From the IMG/VR virus record IMGVR_UViG_3300030380_006591, positions 1-50,845 of that record: a stretch of 50,845 nucleotides of DNA. One strand, given 5' to 3'. Position 1 is the stretch's first letter. Each line of letters opens with the position of its first letter. This stretch comes from a virus. A program made the position numbers and the translations under genes. The notes below the pieces were generated by a model that ran no database searches, had not been told where the DNA came from, and was given only the letters and a program-made list of their open reading frames with translations. Below are positions 18,201-26,203 of the stretch, in pieces.

Positions 18201-18798
18201 GGTAGGACTGAATTTTGTCATCGTGCAAGTTAGCGAAATCTACATTACCAAAACCATTTGCAGCTAGAGTCGCCTGATATCCATCTGTCACACTTGAACT
18301 AAATAAACTAAATGGTACGACTTCTTCACTGTTATATGTTTTTCCATCTATGGTTACACCAAAAGACACTCTTTTTTTGGTATTTGGATATATTTCATTT
18401 CTGATATCTATTTCTTGATCAAAAGCTGTGAATGTCTTATCACCTAGGTGATATTTCTTATTCAGTGGTTGATTGCTGCCGCCTCGAATTGGGTTATCGA
18501 TTTCAGCATCTAGATTATAAATTCTTCTCCTATCGGTCTCCCTTTGAACTTCTCTTTTGACTGATTGTCTAGTGTAGAGAACATCTCCAGATGATGATAG
18601 GGGAGCAATATACCTTAATGCTTGTTCTTTCCACCATATGGCATTATTTGCCTGATTAAGTGGAATAGGTGCGTGATTAAAAGACCAACCATAAGATCCC
18701 TGAAGATTTAGTCTTGCTTTACTTCTCTGATTGGAGCCGCCTATAATCCTTTTTGAGGGCTTAGGAGGAGCAGAATTTATAATAATTTTATTAGCCAT
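12214..18798 (-). CDS. Giant structural protein, 2194 aa, with two copies of a Gly/Ala-rich inserted domain
   Basis: This is the largest protein in the window, presumably a baseplate-anchored appendage or wedge protein. Most of it is Asn/Ser/Thr/Tyr-rich beta-type sequence. Two stretches differ: residues about 240-373 and about 1626-1763 are Ala/Gly/Val-rich, have related strand and helix order (a Gly-rich hairpin, an AIVASLNAA or IAGGIDLALAN helix, then TGTFAGVRDNG or CSVIGTAINGS, ending FAGG), and are encoded by visibly more GC-rich DNA. They look like a mobile domain inserted twice. The last ~350 residues are a different, more globular and charged region, possibly the part that docks in the virion. 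No enzymatic motif was seen. Confidence 0.75.
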   Translation of the reverse strand: MANKIIINSAPPKPSKRIIGGSNQRSKARLNLQGSYGWSFNHAPIPLNQANNAIWWKEQALRYIAPLSSSGDVLYTRQSVKREVQRETDRRRIYNLDAEIDNPIRGGSNQPLNKKYHLGDKTFTAFDQEIDIRNEIYPNTKKRVSFGVTIDGKTYNSEEVVPFSLFSSSVTDGYQATLAANGFGNVDFANLHDDKIQSYQGEVPAQGPFTERFVGGILSRHNAPLRTTERQESFNIILSPASAATATLTVDNGADPFADLNGKILTLTLGGVSYSAQFNAGVVRASSTKTVIGIADALDADGAAEAIVASLNAAASGDSLPLGAVIGSGVGLGSNQVLITGTFAGVRDNGTAFAGNAVASGLVTPTPTFAGGSVITRTMNEPTVGNPQGKYLRGLGPKAPVNIGNIKTLFTSDSVRIVGNYVKNYEVVQTANRAATNMDLAFNTANYNYSAPSAFITTPARRAAGLIGSADYPAPRQIASRRTNDTIFVNRFSAPGGKQTSKQQFRDVASDQFSPNSALPFRNLAVRMPYLKKLGTHTLFGGFESGTSTTIAAVYKVQRNETQRIVSSNNTFVTGNLFDTYFFNRPIPAGDSTQWFFSLSGSNTNTYSNYVLSGSKYPEHIFLTKAALSTPFGRSAYTASDGLVHYVWTDYGTPYSAPWAQLGAQYKNAARNLRKTNTYDLLPQTIFSNDAVNNAASTNSKTTTDQAGNTITTFYSQQITEPPITSKYKPLTHQIETFIGSPSDTTENKITLGLEYSYGNSLMGFANRELNKQLKGDVKFAFNKTKRPYEVLREQKNSDTNASVNGINMIKMFAYSETIFPREINTYTSGSRARLAFQNSYWRSDAFIDTVTTFYNNFDVLFYLPSIEKRDNRQVPRLVAPFTTSQGYVVRRRDQLPYNPRNPSTQIAAASAPGTASMWPMDSYLWSDLSHTYAGATFNTGTFSAPVILADQSTTACGELMMTNFGTVEDRMTDGNPIYNTSSLSTYTLSDIVSSQYVYSLAFVTGNLGSASKPNFGSASVEPRIPGGPFSRPPWTAGSERLYVDGESKGLLAPREYPFYNSYEEWAQDLRLKAKAHTIIPEYRVSEHISQFKTNRSVFTAISSSLEITGANTTNFDGTNTNFYTRYATTDNMEFLSDFMSYDKGDINFIFNNYPRHLEISSDAIIKLLPYNGFYPVNRTLEISTLFSQSYAPYALFTGSDAGERSQWRTLLRPYFAPGIMYNSIKSGIAVDYPIRRVNRNSGGFGTQQAILADPLLPQYKIGHPLFGSLYGNITGGAASNGVIPGNSRRNSNNFDWSSPDVNALYWADRLPFESILSPEDYLSADLETLTGSQATVMSDINAFLHLKVTASFSEGAIDSNNLYKKAVSNFIANVPQFFLKTKNNKFGSPGKMTKFVSQFGNPSKGSQEVTTAARTVAVDPKKAYMMEIGLMKTDQFNMYSNPAAFGPSTNTSYIYKPWEVVAASGSWTPSGSNWPKHRGEYAPFAPPYYYGPSLARITFMPTGDKKEYTLNEILDNDRGEVFIDFLNESGSYYDATSGSFVDSYGNTLTTTTTPAYLWNRAWLNRMDIDASINIGNEFATSAASSYKSSDPNKWTIMSKWESPILDFPNIIRTPEIPATSGTAATASISIVDYDALLTAADSLESFAITGSTKAVEFLLGGAEESHARVDANTYLIAFSSSLVGDNGNAATQIAGGIDLALANGDLDVDAVPFKSTTPARLDLTCSVIGTAINGSVIRNIVGGPISPSTMTVGGPFAGGAAATPIIPAATTIGYNFSSSVNASEFTSSTQGMWHQYGSSPNEGEGVYMYIKDIPTGADEEYDLVANVTAIGTGSYNYVKKIPKFVVDSNRSVDSLADLCGFDSEEIIRKGFDPTKAKRLGELAEDGENSISEGVVALPFYLDENGETKLITLQCNPSELGPKIKEFRKNFTKYSFPPALAQKLIGLVPKGYPSIPRTINPFGGDEYDEIMAGEDITQIPVIYLMEHRATLTKQDLADIWQGIMPDLSRKMNFSFSAIDHYMPGTNVEETPQQFPEVLKEQINVGAVRDGIPRYDLLDIAEKACKQGFFPEIKWLVFKVKQKGISTYGEMIIQEVDGPNALGYDNSKEFLTLQGLPSDQVERILGDRDDFAKNAYISKHSLDNPTFNWPYDYCSLIEAIKIDSKVGFRPDLDKEYEEVEAKLTQAVIDEKAGNK
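13510..13930 (-). repeat. Second copy of the Gly/Ala-rich domain inside the 2194-aa gene
   Basis: Approximate limits. The encoded segment begins ATASISIVDYDALL and ends GGPFAGGAA. It is more GC-rich than the flanks. It parallels the copy at 17680-18081 in strand/helix order and in its FAGG ending, although residue identity is low by eye. Confidence 0.45.
17680..18081 (-). repeat. First copy of the Gly/Ala-rich domain inside the 2194-aa gene
   Basis: This encodes residues about 240-373, from ASAATATLTVDNGADPF to TPTPTFAGGS. The local base composition is more GC-rich than the neighbouring coding sequence, which suggests the domain was acquired as a unit. Confidence 0.45.
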
Positions 18799-18824
18799 TT
18801 AGTAACTAGTTCCTTGTCCAATAA

Positions 18825-21800
18825 CTATCCGTAATTCGGCTCTGGTCCGCCAGGGTTGATGTTATCAATTTCATCAAAATTTTGATCAGGGTCAAATCCT
18901 CGTGCCCAACCTTCAAGTCTGCCAGCTTGAATCTGCTCTGGTTCTTGAAATTGATCACCTCCCAAATCACCCGGATTGGGATTAGCTGGGCGGCGGCGAG
19001 GATTGCTAACAACATCACTTGGATCACCTTCAACGCCAATCTCTGTATTATTTCCGTTTATATCACCAGTTATTTCATTTGTTCCGGATAGAGATCCAGG
19101 TGGTTTAAGCAAGGGCGCTCGGTGCTGAATTTTGTTTCTCTCTAAAGCATGACTTTCGACCAAGTTTCTAACATTTGAAGCGTACCGAGCAGAAGCCGGC
19201 ATAAGTTGATCCAACATCTCAGTCATAGCTGCATCTAACCACTTATAATAGTCAAGATATTTTTGCAGGTCTGGTATATCGTTTCGAACTTTGCGGAAAA
19301 ATATTTCACGTAACTTTTCCATATGCTTGTAATTCATCCGATATTTGTTAACTGGCTCGCCAATAAGATTATTAAATTCTTTAATCGAGGCGAACAAATG
19401 TAACATACGATTTGAGATACTTCGATACATACTTTTTTCTATAGCAAAATAAGTACTTGAAGGTTTTTTAAATGTTCCAAACACTTCATCGTCAACCGAC
19501 AGAACTTTTACCATCTCGTTAGAGTCGATATATTCAGGTGGCAGCAATTTGTCAGCATAAACATATTGTTTTCTAACTGGAGTAGAACTTGCTGTAAAGA
19601 AATCTCCCCGTCCGGTATGCTGTCGAAGGTTGATTGGACTAAAAACAGAACCCTGATACGATGCTTCATATCCTGTCCCAACTGAACCCGATGATGCATC
19701 TTGAACTATAAAACGACCACTAGTATCAGAGCCAGTAACTTCAGCAAACTCCCAATTTAATGCCAAAGTCTGTATACTTGGTATATAAACTCCTGCGCTG
19801 GCTGTCTGAAACAAATATGCATTCCTAGAAGGGTGCAATGAGCCGTGAGTGTCTACTTGTTTGGCCTGCAAATCTACAACCGCAGGAGAAATAAAATCGG
19901 TCCAGTATCTAGTACTAGATGCACGAACATCAGTCGATATCAATGTGCTGCCTGTAAAGTTAGTTTTATGAGCACCAATATATATTCTCTTAGCTGAATT
20001 TACTATAGCAGATCCCGATGCATAAGTCAAGTCTGTAGTCACATTAAAATATTTTTCTTTTTTGCCTGTATTAAAATTAACTCCATACAAGCGGAGTTCG
20101 TATCCGGAATTTGCAACAGTTGACCCTAAGACACCGTTAGAGAATGGATATTTTTTTGGTTTTAAGGTAAGAGATAAATTCCACCTTTCATTGTCATAAA
20201 CGTTTCTAAAAATACTTGAGCTAAGCAACGTATTTCCAGCCCGATCTTTTACAAGAAAAAATGCATCCCTAACCTTGAAATCAGGAGATATTACCTCAGC
20301 AAATTCTCCTGGGCTCTTTACAGCATACACTTGGAGTCCATAATCATTTGCGGCTGGCTTCCAAGTCAAATCTGTTGATGTTTGAGTTGCGATATTAGGA
20401 GTATGGAAACCATAAAGTGATGAACTTATTACCTGCGGAACCGAATAAGATAGAGTGTCTTGCTCGTCCTTGTTTGGAAATACAAATTCACTTTGAAGAG
20501 AGAATGCATATTCAGACAATTGATTAGAGCCAGTGATTAAACCTACAGAATTAGAATTAGAAGAATCATAGTATTGATATACAACTGCATCATCATCTGA
20601 CTGATTCAGTAATCCTGTAAAATCTACATATTTTTTTGTACTGACTGAACTTAGGTAACTACTTGTTAATTCAAAATCTCTATCGTCTGAGTATGTATTA
20701 AACGCTAATATTTCTTCACCAACACCCAAGCAGCGTATAAAATTTCTAATTGCCTTCTGGTTGCCTTTAGATTTTAGTATAAAAGTCAAGTTATTATAAA
20801 TGTTTTTATAGATTGAATTTTTAATATCCACTAACTGTTGATCAAAGTTTATCTGTTCGTCTCTTTGGAAAAACTGAGATAAAATATCAGCATTCTCAAA
20901 TAATTCTGGTGTTCGGATTCCGTAATTTTCTATTAGTCGATCATTATAAGGAAACTCGTCAATTGAATCTGATAAAGACCCACTAACATATTGATTATAC
21001 TTTAGTTCTCTTAAAGAAGTCAGTTGATTATATAGGGTATCAAAATAACTAGAAATTATTTGAGTTAGGGCTACAATCTCATTTGCGTTATTCTCTTCCT
21101 CTTCAATTATCCAATTAGGTAAATGATTTAGTAATCGAGCACTATTTATCCCATCATAGACAGAGCCACTTTGCTCATACCTTAACTTTGTCGTTAGATA
21201 ATTAGGGTTGTTTGTTCTTACAATCGGATCTCCACGCTCTGTAATTGATTCCATGGAAAGCTGATTTATAGCGGAACCTGTATTCCTTGCAATAGCTACC
21301 GCCGTACTGTAATTTACATATGTTCCATTTGAAACTCGTCCAGAATAATCTAACATTGTCTGATCTATAGATGATGTTCCTGTTATTCCTTCATTAAATT
21401 TAAAATATACACCCAAAGATACATTAGCGTCATATTTATCGCTTCCGCCTTCAACATTAGTAAACCAATGACGACCAATTTGTTCAGCATTGCGGGCTTT
21501 TTTCCAGAACCTAAATTCGTCCAGAGAAGCGGAAAGTTTTCCTGAACCTTCAGCAGTAGTTCCGAAACCCTCTGTTCCTTGACGCAGAGCCCCAATGTTT
21601 GCTATCATTGTTCCTGTAACAGCGCCAATGGCACCTGAGCCAGTTACACCGGTTTCAATACAAGTTCCATTTACAAAAAGGTCAACAGTTGGAACACTAG
21701 TAGAAGTATTGAACCTAAATGAAAAGTTTCTCCAAGTAGCATCAGAAATTGTTATTTGACCTGGTGTACTTGGAATAGCAGTTTCGGTGAACCCATTCGA

Positions 21801-22499
21801 TCCAGAACGCATCGTAACAAAAAACTGAGTTTCCGAACCTGAATGTATCGCTATACGAAGTCTTCCATAAGTGGCACTTGATGAGTTTGTTGTTGAGACG
21901 CCGTTTGTCAAATCCAAAACAGCCATCTTCCTTGAAGTGCCCGTAGTAATTAAAGCATCTTTTTTTAGGAAAAATTCAACAGTTGTTCCGTTGGTGCCAC
22001 CAAATTCTAAGTTAGATGTCCTATCTTTAGCTACATTGAATTTTGTATTTTTATGAGGTCCACCCTTTACTTGTATATAATTTACGGTTGATACCTGATC
22101 GTATAAAGATGAATTTGTTGCAGAAACAGTATATGGTTGCCCAATGGAAACAAAACCTGTTGATCGAGGATAGGTTACCTCTAGGGTATATTTTTCAAGT
22201 GGGTTAATGTTGTTATAAAAATCTGTTTTTTCAAAACCTGACCCATCATAGGGATAGTCACTGGCTATAAATTCAAAGGCGTTTTTATAATATTTTTCAG
22301 CGGATCCAAATTTTACAAATTTTTCTGGATCTGAATAGTTTATTGGAGGAAGAAAGTAATCTTGTTTTTCTGTTAGAGCCTTTAAGTGGGATTCGGATTC
22401 AATTCCACTTCCAAGAGTACCAGGCGCACTACTCTTTAAGTATTTACTTACCGTAGTGCCTTGCTTGTTGCCTTGATATAAATCTTTTAAACTGCTCAT
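18825..22499 (-). CDS. Baseplate-associated protein with LamG-like lectin domain, 1224 aa
   Basis: Large structural protein with a recognisable concanavalin/LamG-type domain at about residues 155-350. That region shows TTVEFFLKK, a WRNFSFRFN strand, VDLFVNGTC, LDEFRFWKKARNAEQI and VYFKFNEG, the usual strand order of LamG/pentraxin-like folds, which bind carbohydrates or proteins. The N-terminal 150 residues and the region after 400 are likely virion-attachment parts. The region around 1040-1150 is helical and charged (MYRSISNRMLHLFASIKEF; MEKLREIFFRKVRNDIPD; LDYYKWLDAAMTEMLDQL), and the final 80 residues are Pro/Gly/Asn-rich and acidic. The start ATG overlaps the preceding gene's stop by 4 bases (ATGA), so translation is probably coupled. 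A receptor-binding or host-surface-sensing role is inferred. Confidence 0.75.
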   Translation of the reverse strand: MSSLKDLYQGNKQGTTVSKYLKSSAPGTLGSGIESESHLKALTEKQDYFLPPINYSDPEKFVKFGSAEKYYKNAFEFIASDYPYDGSGFEKTDFYNNINPLEKYTLEVTYPRSTGFVSIGQPYTVSATNSSLYDQVSTVNYIQVKGGPHKNTKFNVAKDRTSNLEFGGTNGTTVEFFLKKDALITTGTSRKMAVLDLTNGVSTTNSSSATYGRLRIAIHSGSETQFFVTMRSGSNGFTETAIPSTPGQITISDATWRNFSFRFNTSTSVPTVDLFVNGTCIETGVTGSGAIGAVTGTMIANIGALRQGTEGFGTTAEGSGKLSASLDEFRFWKKARNAEQIGRHWFTNVEGGSDKYDANVSLGVYFKFNEGITGTSSIDQTMLDYSGRVSNGTYVNYSTAVAIARNTGSAINQLSMESITERGDPIVRTNNPNYLTTKLRYEQSGSVYDGINSARLLNHLPNWIIEEEENNANEIVALTQIISSYFDTLYNQLTSLRELKYNQYVSGSLSDSIDEFPYNDRLIENYGIRTPELFENADILSQFFQRDEQINFDQQLVDIKNSIYKNIYNNLTFILKSKGNQKAIRNFIRCLGVGEEILAFNTYSDDRDFELTSSYLSSVSTKKYVDFTGLLNQSDDDAVVYQYYDSSNSNSVGLITGSNQLSEYAFSLQSEFVFPNKDEQDTLSYSVPQVISSSLYGFHTPNIATQTSTDLTWKPAANDYGLQVYAVKSPGEFAEVISPDFKVRDAFFLVKDRAGNTLLSSSIFRNVYDNERWNLSLTLKPKKYPFSNGVLGSTVANSGYELRLYGVNFNTGKKEKYFNVTTDLTYASGSAIVNSAKRIYIGAHKTNFTGSTLISTDVRASSTRYWTDFISPAVVDLQAKQVDTHGSLHPSRNAYLFQTASAGVYIPSIQTLALNWEFAEVTGSDTSGRFIVQDASSGSVGTGYEASYQGSVFSPINLRQHTGRGDFFTASSTPVRKQYVYADKLLPPEYIDSNEMVKVLSVDDEVFGTFKKPSSTYFAIEKSMYRSISNRMLHLFASIKEFNNLIGEPVNKYRMNYKHMEKLREIFFRKVRNDIPDLQKYLDYYKWLDAAMTEMLDQLMPASARYASNVRNLVESHALERNKIQHRAPLLKPPGSLSGTNEITGDINGNNTEIGVEGDPSDVVSNPRRRPANPNPGDLGGDQFQEPEQIQAGRLEGWARGFDPDQNFDEIDNINPGGPEPNYG

Positions 22500-23983
22500 A
22501 CATCATCTTCTTCTATTTTGAACTTAAACACCTCTGGTTGTTGTCTATATTCACCTTGTAAAAAATAAGCAAATTTAATGTCATACATATATCCAGGTTC
22601 TAAACAAGAAGTATCCATTTCAAAATAGTTTCCACTTACGTCATAAGATAAACGAGTGAAGTTATTGTTTGAGCTTCCAGTCCCAAAAGGAATTATTTCT
22701 AAATTATCTATTGACCTATGGATGCTAAAATAAGCATCTTCGATTATAGTTGTGTCTACAGCCGAATTAGCTACTGTAAAAATATTAGGACTCCAGTCTT
22801 TATCTCGAACATAAACACGCAGTTGTGGCTTTTGTCCTTTTTTATAACTGGCATCTAAGTTTGTTATAGTGGTTAAATATACGGTATCATATAACAAATC
22901 ACTCGTCTGAACAGGTTCTGGTTCGAAAGATCCAGTATAAAATTCTACCCTAGAAACTCCTGAACCTGTATGCCAAACATCATACATCGTGGTAAAACTA
23001 CTTGTAGAAGCAAACGATGCGGTATACACACCGGCGATAGTATTACCATTCTCAACCAATAATCCGGCGGTAATAGATGAACCTGTTGTACCTGCTGAAT
23101 TAACAACTGTTAGGGGGCTACCAGTCGGCGAGGCGCTGCCAGAATATATTTCTACGGACAATTTATTACCAGATAACCCTGGAATGTTTGACAGTTGTCC
23201 TCGAATTACGTTATATAAGAATAGTGTGTTTAAGTTATCTGCGGCAGGGGCCATACTACTGCTTATAAAAAAATTACCTCTATTATCTTTTCGTGCTGAA
23301 TCCCACCTAGCCTCCAAGGTTGGTTGATAGTGAAAAAATTCACTAGTTCTTGAGAAGAACATTTTAGTAAACAAAGAATCAGTTCCTGAAACAGACGTGT
23401 CTGGAAACTTTAATAAAAAGCCATCATTGGTTGTGCCACCAAGCCATTTATAAACTTGTTCTGAAACGTCGAGGGAAATATCTTCTAAACCAGTATCAAA
23501 TGATATACTAGATGAAGTATTAATTCCTCTATGAAAAGAGCCACCAGTTGATGCCCAGGAAACACCAGAAGAAGCAGATATCCAGTTTGAAACACCTGCA
23601 TCTGAATAATTATCCATATCCAGCCCTCTGCCCTCGTTCCAGCTTTGTGATAACATCATTAAATCTAGTGTAAAATTTTCTGGGGTTGAACTTCCGTGTG
23701 GTGCATTGTAAAGATTTAAATGAAATTTTATACTCCCCGAGTTAGTAGGAAGAGTTCCATTACCCATATCTGTCTGAATACTACTAACTGGAAATTCAAT
23801 TATAACCCTGCTCTGTTCAGCGTTTGCGGCGCTGATTGAAGCTGAAGTTTGTCCCACTATCACAAATGTCTCTAATATGTCAGCAGCACCCATATTGGAT
23901 CCGGTACCCCTTGTGATAAGGTTAGACTCAAAAGCATTGGTAATCGTATTATCTTTTGTTGCGTAATATTTTTTTATACCCAT
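22496..23983 (-). CDS. DNRLRE-like beta-sandwich structural protein, 495 aa
   Basis: Probable structural protein. The first ~240 residues have the features of DNRLRE-type beta-sandwich domains: a start describing paired strands (KKYYATKDNTITNAFE), then SRVIIEFPVSSIQTD, IKFHLNLYNA, a DLMMLSQSWNEGRG segment and SLDVSEQVYKWLGG near residues 175-190. The later part contains further beta domains. I recall proteins of this kind next to gp6 in marine T4-like phages. It follows the gp6-like gene by one base and overlaps the LamG gene by 4, so the three are probably made together. The specific place in the baseplate is not known. Confidence 0.7.
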   Translation of the reverse strand: MGIKKYYATKDNTITNAFESNLITRGTGSNMGAADILETFVIVGQTSASISAANAEQSRVIIEFPVSSIQTDMGNGTLPTNSGSIKFHLNLYNAPHGSSTPENFTLDLMMLSQSWNEGRGLDMDNYSDAGVSNWISASSGVSWASTGGSFHRGINTSSSISFDTGLEDISLDVSEQVYKWLGGTTNDGFLLKFPDTSVSGTDSLFTKMFFSRTSEFFHYQPTLEARWDSARKDNRGNFFISSSMAPAADNLNTLFLYNVIRGQLSNIPGLSGNKLSVEIYSGSASPTGSPLTVVNSAGTTGSSITAGLLVENGNTIAGVYTASFASTSSFTTMYDVWHTGSGVSRVEFYTGSFEPEPVQTSDLLYDTVYLTTITNLDASYKKGQKPQLRVYVRDKDWSPNIFTVANSAVDTTIIEDAYFSIHRSIDNLEIIPFGTGSSNNNFTRLSYDVSGNYFEMDTSCLEPGYMYDIKFAYFLQGEYRQQPEVFKFKIEEDDV

Positions 23984-23984
23984 T

Positions 23985-25781
23985 TTATACTATAACTCCT
24001 ACTACATCAGTATTAGGTAATAAAATCTCTGCTGCTGCGTCAGATGGAATTCTCAGAAACCTACCGTCATTAGAAAGATTGGAATTTACATCATACACAA
24101 CATTGCTATATGTTCCGCCAGTACGATTAAACAATTCAACATTTTTTGTGTCTGTCACCCCTGGGACATCATTCAGTACTTTAAAGATATCCGAAATATA
24201 AATTGATTCGCCAAGCCCAAACTTTATTGTTAGAAAATTATCATTTATTGCCTTGTTACATTGTTGCAACAGATCAAAACGATTAATATCAAGGTCAGCA
24301 ATCACCTCATATCTTATTCCAATGTTTATTATTTTCCCGTTAAGTATGTCAATTGTATCATTTATCATTCGATAATTATCAAGCCATACTTTAAGATTAT
24401 TTTTTAGTACGGAGTTGGAAATAGTCAAGTTTCCATTTTCATCCTCAGATAAAACAAACATATTTAGATTTCTTTTCAAAGAATTTTCATCTCTTACAAT
24501 ATTTGCTCTTTTAATTTTTCCAAATTTTGCTGGCATGCGATAAGCAAGATTAATGTAATCTTCCCTTGTTACTGCACGATTTTGAGCAGCAAATGTTCCA
24601 AACGCTCTAGTTCTTATTTCATCAGCAGTTAGCGGCTCGGTGTCTCCTAATATTGGACTTTCATTATCTACCTCAATGGAAGAAAACATTATCGATATAA
24701 CATCTTCTGACAAAGCAGATCGATCTCTGAAAAGTAAATTAGAATTAATCATACTATTAATAGATCCGACCGCAGCATTAGTTACATTAGAAGTGTTTGC
24801 TGTATAAGTAATTGTTAAAGTTGTATTTACTGGAACAACTCCGAACTTGTCTGTCTTTATTAAATTTGTTGGATCAAAAGTTGTTTCTGTTATATAAGGC
24901 TTACTATTGACATCCAACACTACGTCTGCTGGGTCGGCAACCAAATCGCCAGTCAAGTTATTTTGAGAACCATACCCAAATTGAACACTTGTTGTGTTGT
25001 CTGTGTTAAACTCTACAACATATCTTCTTGGGACAGGAGTTAACCTCATAGAAAAAGGAACTGCCTCTCTAGAACTACTATCAACATTTTCTACCTGGGT
25101 GATCACAACATCTTGAGATAAATTTTCAACTTCAAAATATTCATTCCCTTGAGAGTCTTTGATTGAAAGTATCTCTGTTATATTATTTCTATCTAAAGAT
25201 AGTTTTAAAAACCTTTGATAGTTACCAACAGTTATTTGTTCTTCAAATTGTTGACCAGATACAACTTGTCCGAATGCTTTTACAGCAAAATAAGTTGGGT
25301 TACCTGTCGATGCATCGGTTCTAGCAACAGTTATTTCGTTATTAGAGTCAGAAAAATCAACATTACTTGTCAAGGTATATGTTGCGCCATTATCACCAGA
25401 CAAGATACTACCTCGCTGAAGGATGGGGAAATAGTTTAAATCCGGGGCTCTAGAGTTTGGTGCAACAGGGACAAGCATAAAAATTGCTACCTGTCCAGTA
25501 GATTTAGCAGCACCCTGGTTCTTAAAACCAAGAGTTTCTGACAAACGAACAACATTATCATACCTAATAGCGCTATCTAGAAAGCTTTCGTTAGCCTGAA
25601 AATCGGCATAAAAAGATAACTGATCTCCGACGTAGGCAACCAAATCTAACATCAAAGCCCCGAATGAGGCTTCACTAAAATCTTTGAAAGTAGTAGGATA
25701 GTAACGCTTAGCATAATTTTCTAAGTCTTCTTTAATAGACTCAAAGTCTCTGCTAGTATAGTTTATCGGTCTTTTAGTCAT
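23985..25781 (-). CDS. gp6: Baseplate wedge protein gp6-like (baseplate J family)
   Basis: Homologue of T4 gp6, which forms the ring of dimers joining the wedges around the hub. The N-terminal pattern is characteristic: NYTSRDFESIKEDLENYAKR, then FSEASFGALMLDLVAYVGD, then LSFYADFQANESFLDSAI (residues ~7-70), followed by a VVRLSETLGFKNQGA helix. The middle contains the AFGTFAAQNRAVTREDYINL segment (about residues 398-417), which corresponds to the conserved J-domain helix-turn region, and the C-terminal part has the LDINRFDLLQQCN and GLGESIYISDIFKVLNDVPG elements. The length of 598 aa compares with 660 in T4. Location next to gp25 matches T4-like gene order. Confidence 0.92.
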   Translation of the reverse strand: MTKRPINYTSRDFESIKEDLENYAKRYYPTTFKDFSEASFGALMLDLVAYVGDQLSFYADFQANESFLDSAIRYDNVVRLSETLGFKNQGAAKSTGQVAIFMLVPVAPNSRAPDLNYFPILQRGSILSGDNGATYTLTSNVDFSDSNNEITVARTDASTGNPTYFAVKAFGQVVSGQQFEEQITVGNYQRFLKLSLDRNNITEILSIKDSQGNEYFEVENLSQDVVITQVENVDSSSREAVPFSMRLTPVPRRYVVEFNTDNTTSVQFGYGSQNNLTGDLVADPADVVLDVNSKPYITETTFDPTNLIKTDKFGVVPVNTTLTITYTANTSNVTNAAVGSINSMINSNLLFRDRSALSEDVISIMFSSIEVDNESPILGDTEPLTADEIRTRAFGTFAAQNRAVTREDYINLAYRMPAKFGKIKRANIVRDENSLKRNLNMFVLSEDENGNLTISNSVLKNNLKVWLDNYRMINDTIDILNGKIINIGIRYEVIADLDINRFDLLQQCNKAINDNFLTIKFGLGESIYISDIFKVLNDVPGVTDTKNVELFNRTGGTYSNVVYDVNSNLSNDGRFLRIPSDAAAEILLPNTDVVGVIV

Positions 25782-25798
25782 AATATTCTTTCCCGATA

Positions 25799-26203
25799 TT
25801 AATTAGTCATTGTCGAAGTTATTATTAACTCATCTTTTTCGTTAAAAGGCTGTATGGTATATTTTATAATAACTCTGACTTCGTTCAATTGCAAAGTTAA
25901 GTCTTCGTCACTTGTTAAAAAATCTATGTTTTCTAAAGAGATTGATGGAATATAGAATGATACCTGTTTATTGATTGTTTCTGCTATTGTTCCAAAAGTA
26001 ACAGAATTAACTCCTTCAAAAAGGAATCCATAAAGACCAACTCCAAATCCTGGAACCATTGGTCTTTCACCAGGCATCGTAAGAATAAGCATTTTTAGAT
26101 TCTGCCGAAATGTTTCTTTCAGCGTCTTATTTAATTGATAAGGTCCGTCTGTTTTATCGTAGACTAACGGTAACCTTGGTGATATGCCTTCTAACTTACT
26201 CAT
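25799..26203 (-). CDS. gp25: Baseplate wedge protein gp25-like
   Basis: Homologue of T4 gp25, the small wedge component that nucleates sheath assembly and is related to TssE of type VI secretion. The length (134 aa) is nearly identical to T4 gp25 (132). The family signature appears as LKMLILTMPGERPMVPGFGV (residues ~36-55, with the E-R-P core that binds the gp6 core), followed by GLYGFLFE and, after a helix, EVRVIIKYTI near the C-terminus. The start codon lies inside the end of the 1934-residue gene (8-base overlap). gp6 follows after 17 bases, which is the expected partner. Confidence 0.93.
   Translation of the reverse strand: MSKLEGISPRLPLVYDKTDGPYQLNKTLKETFRQNLKMLILTMPGERPMVPGFGVGLYGFLFEGVNSVTFGTIAETINKQVSFYIPSISLENIDFLTSDEDLTLQLNEVRVIIKYTIQPFNEKDELIITSTMTN

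Noticed and set aside
18806-19039. Minus-strand frame of 77 codons within the C-terminal end of the LamG-protein gene
   Set aside because: Out-of-frame shadow of the larger gene. The hydrophobic start looks signal-like but arises from the Pro/Asn/Gly-rich codons of the real frame.
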